A stretch of DNA of 64,000 bases from Auanema rhodensis (lineage: Eukaryota > Nematoda > Chromadorea > Rhabditida > Rhabditidae): contig OZ059895.1 of the NCBI GenBank assembly GCA_964057225.1, positions 2,914,001 to 2,978,000 on the forward strand, given 5' to 3'. A program made the translations under genes and the position numbers. Below are positions 25,801-38,842 of the stretch, piece after piece. The notes under the pieces were generated by a model, which was given only the letters and a program-made list of their open reading frames with translations, had not been told where the DNA came from and did no database searches. Within the stretch, counting starts at the first letter, position 1; the number at the start of each line of letters is the position of its first letter.

Positions 25801-28800
25801 CCCTTAAATAATGAACTGACCGACTAATCAGACATGGATCTTTCCTAGTTCTGTTGCTTGAATGGATGTTTTCCTACGTAGGCTAGTAAAACATGCCCTT
25901 CAAAGCATCAGAACATGTGATCACATTCCAATTTTTTTGTATCTATCTTGTAAAGATAGTAATATATCATATGTTGAACACTATGTTGGAAAGATTTTAA
26001 TTCAGATTTACGAACTTTCACTCAGTTTGTTTTTTAAACTTTGATTGAGAACTTTGATTTTTGTACACCCATAAATTATACGCAGCACAGGTTACCCTTA
26101 AATAATGAACTGACCGACTAATCAGACATGGATCTTTCCAAGTTCTGTTGCTTGAATGGATGTTTTCCTACGTAGGCTAGTAGAACATGCCATTCAAAGC
26201 ATCAGAACATGTGACCACATTCCAATTTTTTTGTATCTATCTTGTAAAGATAGTAATATATCATATGTTGAACACTATGTTGGAAAGATTTTAATTCAGA
26301 TTTTCTAACTTTTATTCAGTTTGTTTTTTAAACTTTGATTAAGAACTTTGATTTTTGTACACCCATAAATTATACGCAGCACAGGTTACCCTTAAATAAT
26401 GAACTGACCGACTAATCAGACATGGATCTTTCCTAGTTCTGTTGCTTGAATGGATGTTTTCCTACGTAGGCTAGTAAAACATGCCCTTCAAAGCATCAGA
26501 ACATGTGATCACATTCCAATTTTTTTGTATCTATCTTGTAAAGATAGTAATATATCATATGTTGAACACTATGTTGGAAAGATTTTAATTCAGATTTTTT
26601 CAACTTTCACTCAGTTTGTTTTCTTAACTTTGATTAAGAACCTTGTTGTTTGTACACCCATAAATTATACGCAGCACAGGTTACCCTTAAATAATGAACT
26701 GACCGACTAATCAGACATGGATCTTTCCTAGTTCTGTTGCTTGAATGGATGTTTTCCTACGTAGGCTAGTAAAACATGCCCTTCAAAGCATCAGAACATG
26801 TGATCACATTCCAATTTTTTTGTATCTATCTTGTAAAGATAGTAATAAACTTTGATTTTTGTACACCCATAAATTATACGCAGCACAGGTTACCCTTAAA
26901 TAATGAACTGACCGACTAATCAGACATGGATCTTTCCTAGTTCTGTTGCTTGAATGGATGTTTTCCTACGTAGGCTAGTAAAACATGCCCTTCAAAGCAT
27001 CAGAACATGTGATCACATTCCAATTTTTTTGTATCTATCTTGTAAAGATAGTAATATATCATATGTTGAACACTATGTTGGAAAGATTTTAATTCAGATT
27101 TTCTAACTTTTATTCAGTTTGTTTTTTAAACTTTGATTAAGAACTTTGATTTTTGTACACCCATAAATTATACGCAGCACAGGTTACCCTTAAATAATGA
27201 ACTGACCGACTAATCAGACATGGATCTTTCCTAGTTCTGTTGCTTGAATGGATGTTTTCCTACGTAGGCTAGTAAAACATGCCCTTCAAAGCATCAGAAC
27301 ATGTGATCACATTCCAATTTTTTTGTATCTATCTTGTAAAGATAGTAATATATCATATGTTGAACACTATGTTGGAAAGATTTTAATTCAGATTTTTTCA
27401 ACTTTCACTCAGTTTGTTTTCTAAACTTTGATTAAGAACCTTGAGTTTTGTACACCCATAAAATATACGCAGCACAGGTTACCCTTAAATAATGAACTGA
27501 CTGTCTAATCAGACATGGATCTTCCCCAGTTCTGTTGCTTGAATGGATGTTTTCCTACGTAGGCTAGTAAAACATGCCCTTCAAAGCATCAGAACATGTG
27601 ATCACATTCCAATTTTTTTGTATCTATCTTGTAAAGATAGTAATATATCATATGTTGAACACTATGTTGGAAAGATTTTAATTCAGATTTTCGAACTTTT
27701 ATTCAGTTTGTTTTTTAAACTTTGATTAAGAACTTTGATTTTTGTACACCCATAAATTATACGCAGCACAGGTTACCCTTAATTAATGAACTGACCGACT
27801 AATCAGACATGGATCTTTCCAAGTTCTGTTGCTTGAACGGATGTTTTCCTACGTAGGCTAGTAAAACATGCCCTTCAAAGCATCAGAACATGTGATCACA
27901 TTCCAATTTTTTTGTATCTATCTTGTAAAGATAGTAATTATATCATATGTTGAACACTATGTTGGAAAGATTTTAATTCAGATTTTCTAACTTTTATTCA
28001 GTTTGTTTTTTTAACTTTGATTAAGAACTTTGATTTTCGTACACCCATAAATTATACGCAGCACAGGTTACCCTTAAATAATGAACTGACCGACTAATCA
28101 GACATGGATCTTTCCTAGTTCTGTTGCTTGAATGGATGTTTTCCTACGTAGGCTAGTAAAACATGCCCTTCAAAGCATCAGAACATGTGATCACATTCCA
28201 ATATTTTTGTATCTATCTTGTAAAGATAGTAATATATCATATGTTGAACACTATGTTGGAAAGATTTTAATTCAGATTTTCTAACTTTTATTCAGTTTGT
28301 TTTTTAAACTTTGATTAAGAACTTTGATTTTTGTACACCCATAAATTATACGCAGCACAGGTTACCCTTGAATAATGAACTGACCGACTAATCAGACATG
28401 GATCTTTCCTAGTTCTGTTGCTTGAATGGATGTTTTCCTACGTAGGCTAGTAAAACATGCCCTTCAAAGCATCAGAACATGTGATCACATTCCAATTTTT
28501 CTGTATCTATCTTGTAAAGATAGTAATAAACTTTGATTTTTGTACACCCATAAATTATACGCAGCACAGGTTACCCTTAAATAATGAACTGACCGACTAA
28601 TCAGACATGGATCTTTCCAAGTTCTGTTGCTTGAACGGATGTTTTCCTACGTAGGCTAGTAAAACATGCCCTTCAAAGCATCAGAACATGTGATCACATT
28701 CCAATTTTTTTGTATCTATCTTGTAAAGATAGTAATATATCATATGTTGAACACTATGTTGGAAAGATTTTAATTCAGATTTTTTCAACTTTCACTCAGT

Positions 28801-29031
28801 TTGTTTTCTTAACTTTGATTAAGAACCTTGTTGTTTGTACACCCATAAATTATACGCAGCACAGGTTACCCTTAAATAATGAACTGACCGACTAATCAGA
28901 CATGGATCTTTCCTAGTTCTGTTGCTTGAATGGATCTTTTCCTACGTAGGCTAGTAAAACATGCCCTTCAAAGCATCAGAACATGTGATCACATTCCAAT
29001 TTTTTTGTATCTATCTTGTAAAGATAGTAAT
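22890..29031 (+). repeat. Tandem duplication, copy 2: 22-monomer, 6142 bp unit
   Basis: Same 22-monomer order, directly abutting copy 1. It keeps both rare markers (near 28493 and 28932). I saw no difference at the positions compared by eye, including every S junction and class marker. The right edge is sharp: after the last G the partner positions diverge (A' after copy 1, S after copy 2). Confidence 0.93.
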
Positions 29032-30039
29032 AAACTTTGATTTTTGTACACCCATAAATTATACGCAGCACAGGTTACCCTTAAATAATGAACTGACCGA
29101 CTAATCAGACATGGATCTTTCCAAGTTCTGTTGCTTGAACGGATGTTTTCCTACGTAGGCTAGTAAAACATGCCCTTCAAAGCATCAGAACATGTGATCA
29201 CATTTCAATTTTTTTGTATCTATCTTGTAAAGATAGTAATATATCATATGTTGAACACTATGTTGGAAAGATTTTAATTCAGATTTTTTCAACTTTCACT
29301 CAGTTTGTTTTCTAAACTTTGATTAAGAACCTTGTTGTTTGTACACCCATAAAATATACGCAGCACAGGTTACCCTCAAATAATGAACTGACCGTCTAAT
29401 CAGACATGGATCTTCCCAAGTTCTGTTGCTTGAATGGATGTTTTCCTACGTAGGCTAGTAAAACATGCCCTTCAAAGCATCAGAACATGTGATCACATTC
29501 CAATTTTTTTGTATCTATCTTGTAAAGATAGTAATAAACTTTGATTTTTGTACACCCATAAATTATACGCAGCACAGGTTACCCTTAAATAATGAACTGA
29601 CCGACTAATCAGACATGGATCTTTCCAAGTTCTGTTGCTTGAACGGATGTTTTCCTACGTAGGCTAGTAAAACATGCCCTTCAAAGCATCAGAACATGTG
29701 ATCACATTTCAATTTTTTTGTATCTATCTTGTAAAGATAGTAATATATCATATGTTGAACACTATGTTGGAAAGATTTTAATTCAGATTTTTTCAACTTT
29801 CACTCAGTTTGTTTTCTAAACTTTGATTAAGAACCTTGTTGTTTGTACACCCATAAAATATACGCAGCACAGGTTACCCTTAAATAATGAACTGACCGTC
29901 TAATCAGACATGGATCTTCCCAAGTTCTGTTGCTTGAATGGATGTTTTCCTACGTAGGCTAGTAAAACATGCCCTTCAAAGCATCAGAACATGTGATCAC
30001 ATTCCAATTTTTTTGTATCTATCTTGTAAAGATAGTAAT
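29032..30039 (+). repeat. S-C dimer, two tandem copies (504 bp each)
   Basis: S-C at 29032-29535 and again at 29536-30039. The first C has the rare CCCTCAAAT (near 29375) and the second has the usual CCCTTAAAT, so the two are separable. Confidence 0.88.
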
Positions 30040-32519
30040 ATATCATATGTTGAACACTATGTTGGAAAGATTTTAATTCAGATTTTCTAACTTTTATTCA
30101 GTTTGTTTTTTAAACTTTGATTAAGAACTTTGATTTTTGTACACCCATAAATTATACGCAGCACAGGTTACCCTTAAATAATGAACTGACCGACTAATCA
30201 GACATGGATCTTTCCTAGTTCTGTTGCTTGAATGGATGTTTTCCTACGTAGGCTAGTAAAACATGCCCTTCAAAGCATCAGAACATGTGATCACATTCCA
30301 ATTTTTTTGTATCTATCTTGTAAAGATAGTAATATATCATATGTTGAACACTATGTTGGAAAGATTTTAATTCAGATTTTTTCAACTTTCACTCAGTTTG
30401 TTTTCTAAACTTTGATTAAGAACCTTGAGTTTTGTACACCCATAAAATATACGCAGCACAGGTTACCCTTAAATAATGAACTGACTGTCTAATCAGACAT
30501 GGATCTTCCCCAGTTCTGTTGCTTGAATGGATGTTTTCCTACGTAGGCTAGTAAAACATGCCCTTCAAAGCATCAGAACATGTGATCACATTCCAATTTT
30601 TTTGTATCTATCTTGTAAAGATAGTAATATATCATATGTTGAACACTATGTTGGAAAGATTTTAATTCAGATTTTCGAACTTTTATTCAGTTTGTTTTTT
30701 AAACTTTGATTAAGAACTTTGATTTTTGTACACCCATAAATTATACGCAGCACAGGTTACCCTTAATTAATGAACTGACCGACTAATCAGACATGGATCT
30801 TTCCAAGTTCTGTTGCTTGAACGGATGTTTTCCTACGTAGGCTAGTAAAACATGCCCTTCAAAGCATCAGAACATGTGATCACATTCCAATTTTTTTGTA
30901 TCTATCTTGTAAAGATAGTAATTATATCATATGTTGAACACTATGTTGGAAAGATTTTAATTCAGATTTTCTAACTTTTATTCAGTTTGTTTTTTTAACT
31001 TTGATTAAGAACTTTGATTTTCGTACACCCATAAATTATACGCAGCACAGGTTACCCTTAAATAATGAACTGACCGACTAATCAGACATGGATCTTTCCT
31101 AGTTCTGTTGCTTGAATGGATGTTTTCCTACGTAGGCTAGTAAAACATGCCCTTCAAAGCATCAGAACATGTGATCACATTCCAATATTTTTGTATCTAT
31201 CTTGTAAAGATAGTAATATATCATATGTTGAACACTATGTTGGAAAGATTTTAATTCAGATTTTCTAACTTTTATTCAGTTTGTTTTTTAAACTTTGATT
31301 AAGAACTTTGATTTTTGTACACCCATAAATTATACGCAGCACAGGTTACCCTTGAATAATGAACTGACCGACTAATCAGACATGGATCTTTCCTAGTTCT
31401 GTTGCTTGAATGGATGTTTTCCTACGTAGGCTAGTAAAACATGCCCTTCAAAGCATCAGAACATGTGATCACATTCCAATTTTTTTGTATCTATCTTGTA
31501 AAGATAGTAATAAACTTTGATTTTTGTACACCCATAAATTATACGCAGCACAGGTTACCCTTAAATAATGAACTGACCGACTAATCAGACATGGATCTTT
31601 CCAAGTTCTGTTGCTTGAACGGATGTTTTCCTACGTAGGCTAGTAAAACATGCCCTTCAAAGCATCAGAACATGTGATCACATTCCAATTTTTTTGTATC
31701 TATCTTGTAAAGATAGTAATATATCATATGTTGAACACTATGTTGGAAAGATTTTAATTCAGATTTTTTCAACTTTCACTCAGTTTGTTTTCTTAACTTT
31801 GATTAAGAACCTTGTTGTTTGTACACCCATAAATTATACGCAGCACAGGTTACCCTTAAATAATGAACTGACCGACTAATCAGACATGGATCTTTCCTAG
31901 TTCTGTTGCTTGAATGGATCTTTTCCTACGTAGGCTAGTAAAACATGCCCTTCAAAGCATCAGAACATGTGATCACATTCCAATTTTTTTGTATCTATCT
32001 TGTAAAGATAGTAATAAACTTTGATTTTTGTACACCCATAAATTATACGCAGCACAGGTTACCCTTAAATAATGAACTGACCGACTAATCAGACATGGAT
32101 CTTTCCTAGTTCTGTTGCTTGAATGGATGTTTTCCTACGTAGGCTAGTAAAACATGCCCTTCAAAGCATCAGAACATGTGATCACATTTCAATTTTTTTG
32201 TATCTATCTTGTAAAGATAGTAATATATCATATGTTGAACACTATGTTGGAAAGATTTTAATTCAGATTTTTTCAACTTTCACTCAGTTTGTTTTCTAAA
32301 CTTTGATTAAGAACCTTGTTGTTTGTACACCCATAAAATATACGCAGCACAGGTTACCCTCAAATAATGAACTGACCGTCTAATCAGACATGGATCTTCC
32401 CAAGTTCTGTTGCTTGAATGGATGTTTTCCTACGTAGGCTAGTAAAACATGCCCTTCAAAGCATCAGAACATGTGATCACATTCCAATTTTTTTGTATCT
32501 ATCTTGTAAAGATAGTAAT
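30040..32519 (+). repeat. Third partial copy, A-B-F-A'-A-S-G-S-C, 2480 bp
   Basis: Matches 27056-29535 at an offset of 2984 bp, including CCCTCAAAT near 32359 and GGATCTTTTCC near 31915. Differences: the CAATTTTTCTG marker is absent here, and the S at 32016 has CCTAG and AATGG in its tail where the partner has CCAAG and AACGG, which suggests conversion by a neighbour. Confidence 0.88.
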
Positions 32520-33994
32520 ATATCATATGTTGAACACTATGTTGGAAAGATTTTAATTCAGATTTTCTAACTTTTATTCAGTTTGTTTTTTAAACTTTGA
32601 TTAAGAACTTTGATTTTCGTACACCCATAAATTATACGCAGCACAGGTTACCCTTAAATAATGAACTGACCGACTAATCAGACATGGATCTTTCCTAGTT
32701 CTGTTGCTTGAATGGATGTTTTCCTACGTAGGCTAGTAAAACATGCCCTTCAAAGCATCAGAACATGTGACCACATTCCAATTTTTTTGTATCTATCTTG
32801 TAAAGATAGTAATATATCATATGTTGAACACTATGTTGGAAAGATTTTAATTCGGTTTTTTTTTCAACTTTCACTCAGTTTGTTTTCTTAACTTTGATTA
32901 AGAACCTTGAGTTTTGTACACCCATAAATTATACGCAGCACAGGTTACCCTTAAATAATGAACTGACCGACTAATCAGACATGGATCTTTCCTAGTTCTG
33001 TTGCTTGAATGGATGTTTTCCTACGTAGGCTAGTAAAACATGCCCTTCAAAGCATCAGAACATGTGATCACATTCCAATTTTTTTGTATCTATCTTGTAA
33101 AGATAGTAATTATATCATATGTTGAACACTATGTTGGAAAGATTTTAATTCAGATTTTCTAACTTTTATTCAGTTTGTTTTTTAAACTTTGATTAAGAAC
33201 TTTGATTTTTGTACACCCATAAATTATACGCAGCACAGGTTACCCTTGAATAATGAACTGACCGACTAATCAGACATGGATCTTTCCTAGTTCTGTTGCT
33301 TGAATGGATGTTTTCCTACGTAGGCTAGTAAAACATGCCCTTCAAAGCATCAGAACATGTGATCACATTCCAATTTTTTTGTATCTATCTTGTAAAGATA
33401 GTAATTATATCATATGTTGAACACTATGTTGGAAAGATTTTAATTCAGATTTTCTAACTTTTATTCAGTTTGTTTTTTAAACTTTGATTAAGAACTTTGA
33501 TTTTCGTACACCCATAAATTATACGCAGCACAGGTTACCCTTAAATAATGAACTGACCGACTAATCAGACATGGATCTTTCCTAGTTCTGTTGCTTGAAT
33601 GGATGTTTTCCTACGTAGGCTAGTAAAACATGCCCTTCAAAGCATCAGAACATGTGATCACATTCCAATTTTTTTGTATCTATCTTGTAAAGATAGTAAT
33701 ATATCATATGTTGAACACTATGTTGGAAAGATTTTAATTCAGATTTTCTAACTTTCATTCAGTTTGTTTTTTAAACTTTGATTAAGAACTTTGATTTTTG
33801 TACACCCATAAATTATACGCAGCACAGGTTACCCTTGAATAATGAACTGACCGACTAATCAGACATGGATCTTTCCTAGTTCTGTTGCTTGAATGGATGT
33901 TTTCCTACGTAGGCTAGTAAAACATGCCCTTCAAAGCATCAGAACATGTGATCACATTCCAATTTTTTTGTATCTATCTTGTAAAGATAGTAAT

Positions 33995-34412
33995 AAACTT
34001 TGATTTTTGTACACCCATAAATTATACGCAGCACAGGTTACCCTTAAATAATGAACTGACCGACTAATCAGACATGGATCTTTCCAAGTTCTGTTGCTTG
34101 AACGGATGTTTTCCTACGTAGGCTAGTAAAACATGCCCTTCAAAGCATCAGAACATGTGACCACATTCCAATTTTTTTGTATCTATCTTGTAAAGATAGT
34201 AATAAACTTTGATTTTTGTACACCCATAAATTATACGCAGCACAGGTTACCCTTAAATAATGAACTGACCGACTAATCAGACATGGATCTTTCCTAGTTC
34301 TGTTGCTTGAATGGATGTTTTCCTACGTAGGCTAGTGAAACATGCCCTTCAAAGCATCAGAACATGTGATCACATTCCAATTTTTTTGTATCTATCTTGT
34401 AAAGATTGTAAT
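33995..34412 (+). repeat. Short-monomer pair S-S (1 of 7)
   Basis: Two 209 bp monomers in tandem. The first ends with CCAAG, AACGG and GACCAC; the second with CCTAG, AATGG, GTGAAAC and GATTGTAAT. The same two-part signature is present in all seven pairs. Confidence 0.92.
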
Positions 34413-34706
34413 ATATCATATGTTGAACACTATGTTGGAAAGATTTTAATTCAGATTTACGAACTTTTATTCAGTTTGTTTTTTAAACTTTGATTAAGAA
34501 CTTTGATTTTTGTACACCCATAAATTATACGCAGCACAGGTTACCCTTAAATAATGAACTGACCGACTAATCAGACATGGATCTTTCCAAGTTCTGTTGC
34601 TTGAACGGATGTTTTCCTACGTAGGCTAGTAAAACATGCCCTTCAAAGCATCAGAACATGTGATCACATTTCAATTTTTTTGTATCTATCTTGTAAAGAT
34701 AGTAAT
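34413..34706 (+). repeat. H monomer following S-S (1 of 7)
   Basis: TTACGAACTTTTATTC head, 294 bp. H is found only after an S-S pair. Later H copies start near 41534, 43721, 48862, 50754, 52055 and 54240. Confidence 0.9.
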
Positions 34707-35001
34707 ATATCATATGTTGAACACTATGTTGGAAAGATTTTAATTCAGATTTTTTCAACTTTCACTCAGTTTGTTTTCTAAACTTTGATTAAGAACCTTG
34801 TTGTTTGTACACCCATAAAATATACGCAGCACAGGTTACCCTTAAATAATGAACTGACCGTCTAATCAGACATGGATCTTCCCAAGTTCTGTTGCTTGAA
34901 TGGATGTTTTCCTACGTAGGCTAGTAAAACATGCCCTTCAAAGCATCAGAACATGTGATCACATTCCAATTTTTTTGTATCTATCTTGTAAAGATAGTAA
35001 T

Positions 35002-36183
35002 ATATCATATGTTGAACACTATGTTGGAAAGATTTTAATTCGGTTTTTTTTCAACTTTCACTCAGTTTGTTTTCTTAACTTTGATTAAGAACCTTGAGTT
35101 TTGTACACCCATAAATTATACGCAGCACAGGTTACCCTTAAATAATGAACTGACCGACTAATCAGACATGGATCTTTCCTAGTTCTGTTGCTTGAATGGA
35201 TGTTTTCCTACGTAGGCTAGTAAAACATGCCCTTCAAAGCATCAGAACATGTGATCACATTCCAATTTTTTTGTATCTATCTTGTAAAGATAGTAATTAT
35301 ATCATATGTTGAACACTATGTTGGAAAGATTTTAATTCAGATTTTCTAACTTTTATTCAGTTTGTTTTTTAAACTTTGATTAAGAACTTTGATTTTCGTA
35401 CACCCATAAATTTTACGCAGCACAGGTTACCCTTAAATAATGAACTGACCGACTAATCAGACATGGATCTTTCCTAGTTCTGTTGCTTGAATGGATGTTT
35501 TCCTACGTAGGCTAGTAAAACATGCCCTTCAAAGCATCAGAACATGTGACCACATTCCAATTTTTTTGTATCTATCTTGTAAAGATAGTAATATATCATA
35601 TGTTGAACACTATGTTGGAAAGATTTTAATTCGGTTTTTTTTCAACTTTCACTCAGTTTGTTTTCTTAACTTTGATTAAGAACCTTGAGTTTTGTACACC
35701 CATAAATTATACGCAGCACAGGTTACCCTTAAATAATGAACTGACCGACTAATCAGACATGGATCTTTCCTAGTTCTGTTGCTTGAATGGATGTTTTCCT
35801 ACGTAGGCTAGTAAAACATGCCCTTCAAAGCATCAGAACATGTGATCACATTCCAATTTTTTTGTATCTATCTTGTAAAGATAGTAATTATATCATATGT
35901 TGAACACTATGTTGGAAAGATTTTAATTCAGATTTTCTAACTTTTATTCAGTTTGTTTTTTAAACTTTGATTAAGAACTTTGATTTTTGTACACCCATAA
36001 ATTATACGCAGCACAGGTTACCCTTGAATAATGAACTGACCGACTAATCAGACATGGATCTTTCCTAGTTCTGTTGCTTGAATGGATGTTTTCCTACGTA
36101 GGCTAGTAAAACATGCCCTTCAAAGCATCAGAACATGTGACCACATTCCAATTTTTTTGTATCTATCTTGTAAAGATAGTAAT
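35002..36183 (+). repeat. D-A'-D-A' tetramer copy 1, 1182 bp
   Basis: Two D-A' dimers of 591 bp that are not equivalent. The first A' has TTTTCGTAC with AAATTTTACG; the second has TTTTTGTAC with CTTGAATAATG. The true repeat unit is therefore four monomers. Confidence 0.9.
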
Positions 36184-37365
36184 ATATCATATGTTGAACA
36201 CTATGTTGGAAAGATTTTAATTCGGTTTTTTTTCAACTTTCACTCAGTTTGTTTTCTTAACTTTGATTAAGAACCTTGAGTTTTGTACACCCATAAATTA
36301 TACGCAGCACAGGTTACCCTTAAATAATGAACTGACCGACTAATCAGACATGGATCTTTCCTAGTTCTGTTGCTTGAATGGATGTTTTCCTACGTAGGCT
36401 AGTAAAACATGCCCTTCAAAGCATCAGAACATGTGATCACATTCCAATTTTTTTGTATCTATCTTGTAAAGATAGTAATTATATCATATGTTGAACACTA
36501 TGTTGGAAAGATTTTAATTCAGATTTTCTAACTTTTATTCAGTTTGTTTTTTAAACTTTGATTAAGAACTTTGATTTTCGTACACCCATAAATTTTACGC
36601 AGCACAGGTTACCCTTAAATAATGAACTGACCGACTAATCAGACATGGATCTTTCCTAGTTCTGTTGCTTGAATGGATGTTTTCCTACGTAGGCTAGTAA
36701 AACATGCCCTTCAAAGCATCAGAACATGTGACCACATTCCAATTTTTTTGTATCTATCTTGTAAAGATAGTAATATATCATATGTTGAACACTATGTTGG
36801 AAAGATTTTAATTCGGTTTTTTTTCAACTTTCACTCAGTTTGTTTTCTTAACTTTGATTAAGAACCTTGAGTTTTGTACACCCATAAATTATACGCAGCA
36901 CAGGTTACCCTTAAATAATGAACTGACCGACTAATCAGACATGGATCTTTCCTAGTTCTGTTGCTTGAATGGATGTTTTCCTACGTAGGCTAGTAAAACA
37001 TGCCCTTCAAAGCATCAGAACATGTGATCACATTCCAATTTTTTTGTATCTATCTTGTAAAGATAGTAATTATATCATATGTTGAACACTATGTTGGAAA
37101 GATTTTAATTCAGATTTTCTAACTTTTATTCAGTTTGTTTTTTAAACTTTGATTAAGAACTTTGATTTTTGTACACCCATAAATTATACGCAGCACAGGT
37201 TACCCTTGAATAATGAACTGACCGACTAATCAGACATGGATCTTTCCTAGTTCTGTTGCTTGAATGGATGTTTTCCTACGTAGGCTAGTAAAACATGCCC
37301 TTCAAAGCATCAGAACATGTGATCACATTCCAATTTTTTTGTATCTATCTTGTAAAGATAGTAAT
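36184..37365 (+). repeat. D-A'-D-A' tetramer copy 2, 1182 bp
   Basis: Repeats copy 1 in register, with the same alternation of A' variants (AAATTTTACG near 36590, CTTGAATAATG near 37205). Confidence 0.9.
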
Positions 37366-38842
37366 TATATCATATGTTGAACACTATGTTGGAAAGATTT
37401 TAATTCAGATTTTCTAACTTTTATTCAGTTTGTTTTTTAAACTTTGATTAAGAACTTTGATTTTCGTACACCCATAAATTATACGCAGCACAGGTTACCC
37501 TTAAATAATGAACTGACCGACTAATCAGACATGGATCTTTCCAAGTTCTGTTGCTTGAACGGATGTTTTCCTACGTAGGCTAGTAAAACATGCCCTTCAA
37601 AGCATCAGAACATGTGATCACATTTCAATTTTTTTGTATCTATCTTGTAAAGATAGTAATATATCATATGTTGAACACTATGTTGGAAAGATTTTAATTC
37701 AGATTTTTTCAACTTTCACTCAGTTTGTTTTCTAAACTTTGATTAAGAACCTTGTTGTTTGTACACCCATAAAATATACGCAGCACAGGTTACCCTTAAA
37801 TAATGAACTGACCGTCTAATCAGACATGGATCTTCCCAAGTTCTGTTGCTTGAATGGATGTTTTCCTACGTAGGCTAGTAAAACATGCCCTTCAAAGCAT
37901 CAGAACATGTGATCACATTCCAATTTTTTTGTATCTATCTTGTAAAGATAGTAATATATCATATGTTGAACACTATGTTGGAAAGATTTTAATTCGGTTT
38001 TTTTTCAACTTTCACTCAGTTTGTTTTCTTAACTTTGATTAAGAACCTTGAGTTTTGTACACCCATAAATTATACGCAGCACAGGTTACCCTTAAATAAT
38101 GAACTGACCGACTAATCAGACATGGATCTTTCCTAGTTCTGTTGCTTGAATGGATGTTTTCCTACGTAGGCTAGTAAAACATGCCCTTCAAAGCATCAGA
38201 ACATGTGATCACATTCCAATTTTTTTGTATCTATCTTGTAAAGATAGTAATTATATCATATGTTGAACACTATGTTGGAAAGATTTTAATTCAGATTTTC
38301 TAACTTTTATTCAGTTTGTTTTTTAAACTTTGATTAAGAACTTTGATTTTCGTACACCCATAAATTTTACGCAGCACAGGTTACCCTTAAATAATGAACT
38401 GACCGACTAATCAGACATGGATCTTTCCTAGTTCTGTTGCTTGAATGGATGTTTTCCTACGTAGGCTAGTAAAACATGCCCTTCAAAGCATCAGAACATG
38501 TGACCACATTCCAATTTTTTTGTATCTATCTTGTAAAGATAGTAATATATCATATGTTGAACACTATGTTGGAAAGATTTTAATTCGGTTTTTTTTCAAC
38601 TTTCACTCAGTTTGTTTTCTTAACTTTGATTAAGAACCTTGAGTTTTGTACACCCATAAATTATACGCAGCACAGGTTACCCTTAAATAATGAACTGACC
38701 GACTAATCAGACATGGATCTTTCCTAGTTCTGTTGCTTGAATGGATGTTTTCCTACGTAGGCTAGTAAAACATGCCCTTCAAAGCATCAGAACATGTGAT
38801 CACATTCCAATATTTTTGTATCTATCTTGTAAAGATAGTAAT
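37366..38842 (+). repeat. A'-C-D-A'-D block
   Basis: Five monomers that match 45492-46968 at offset 8126, apart from a few tail variants (AAATTTTACG and GACCAC here; AAATTATACG, CCAAG and GATCAC there). Confidence 0.85.

Larger units (their letters stand above)
32520..35001 (+). repeat. Block A-D-A'-A'-I-S-S-H-C, first A'-A'-I-S-S-H module
   Basis: First appearance of I and H monomers. The D at 32814 has one extra T in its T run (near 32857). The segment 31721-34706 is copied 7121-7122 bp to the right; the segment 32814-36183 is copied 9308-9309 bp to the right, so two overlapping duplications share this region. Confidence 0.87.
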
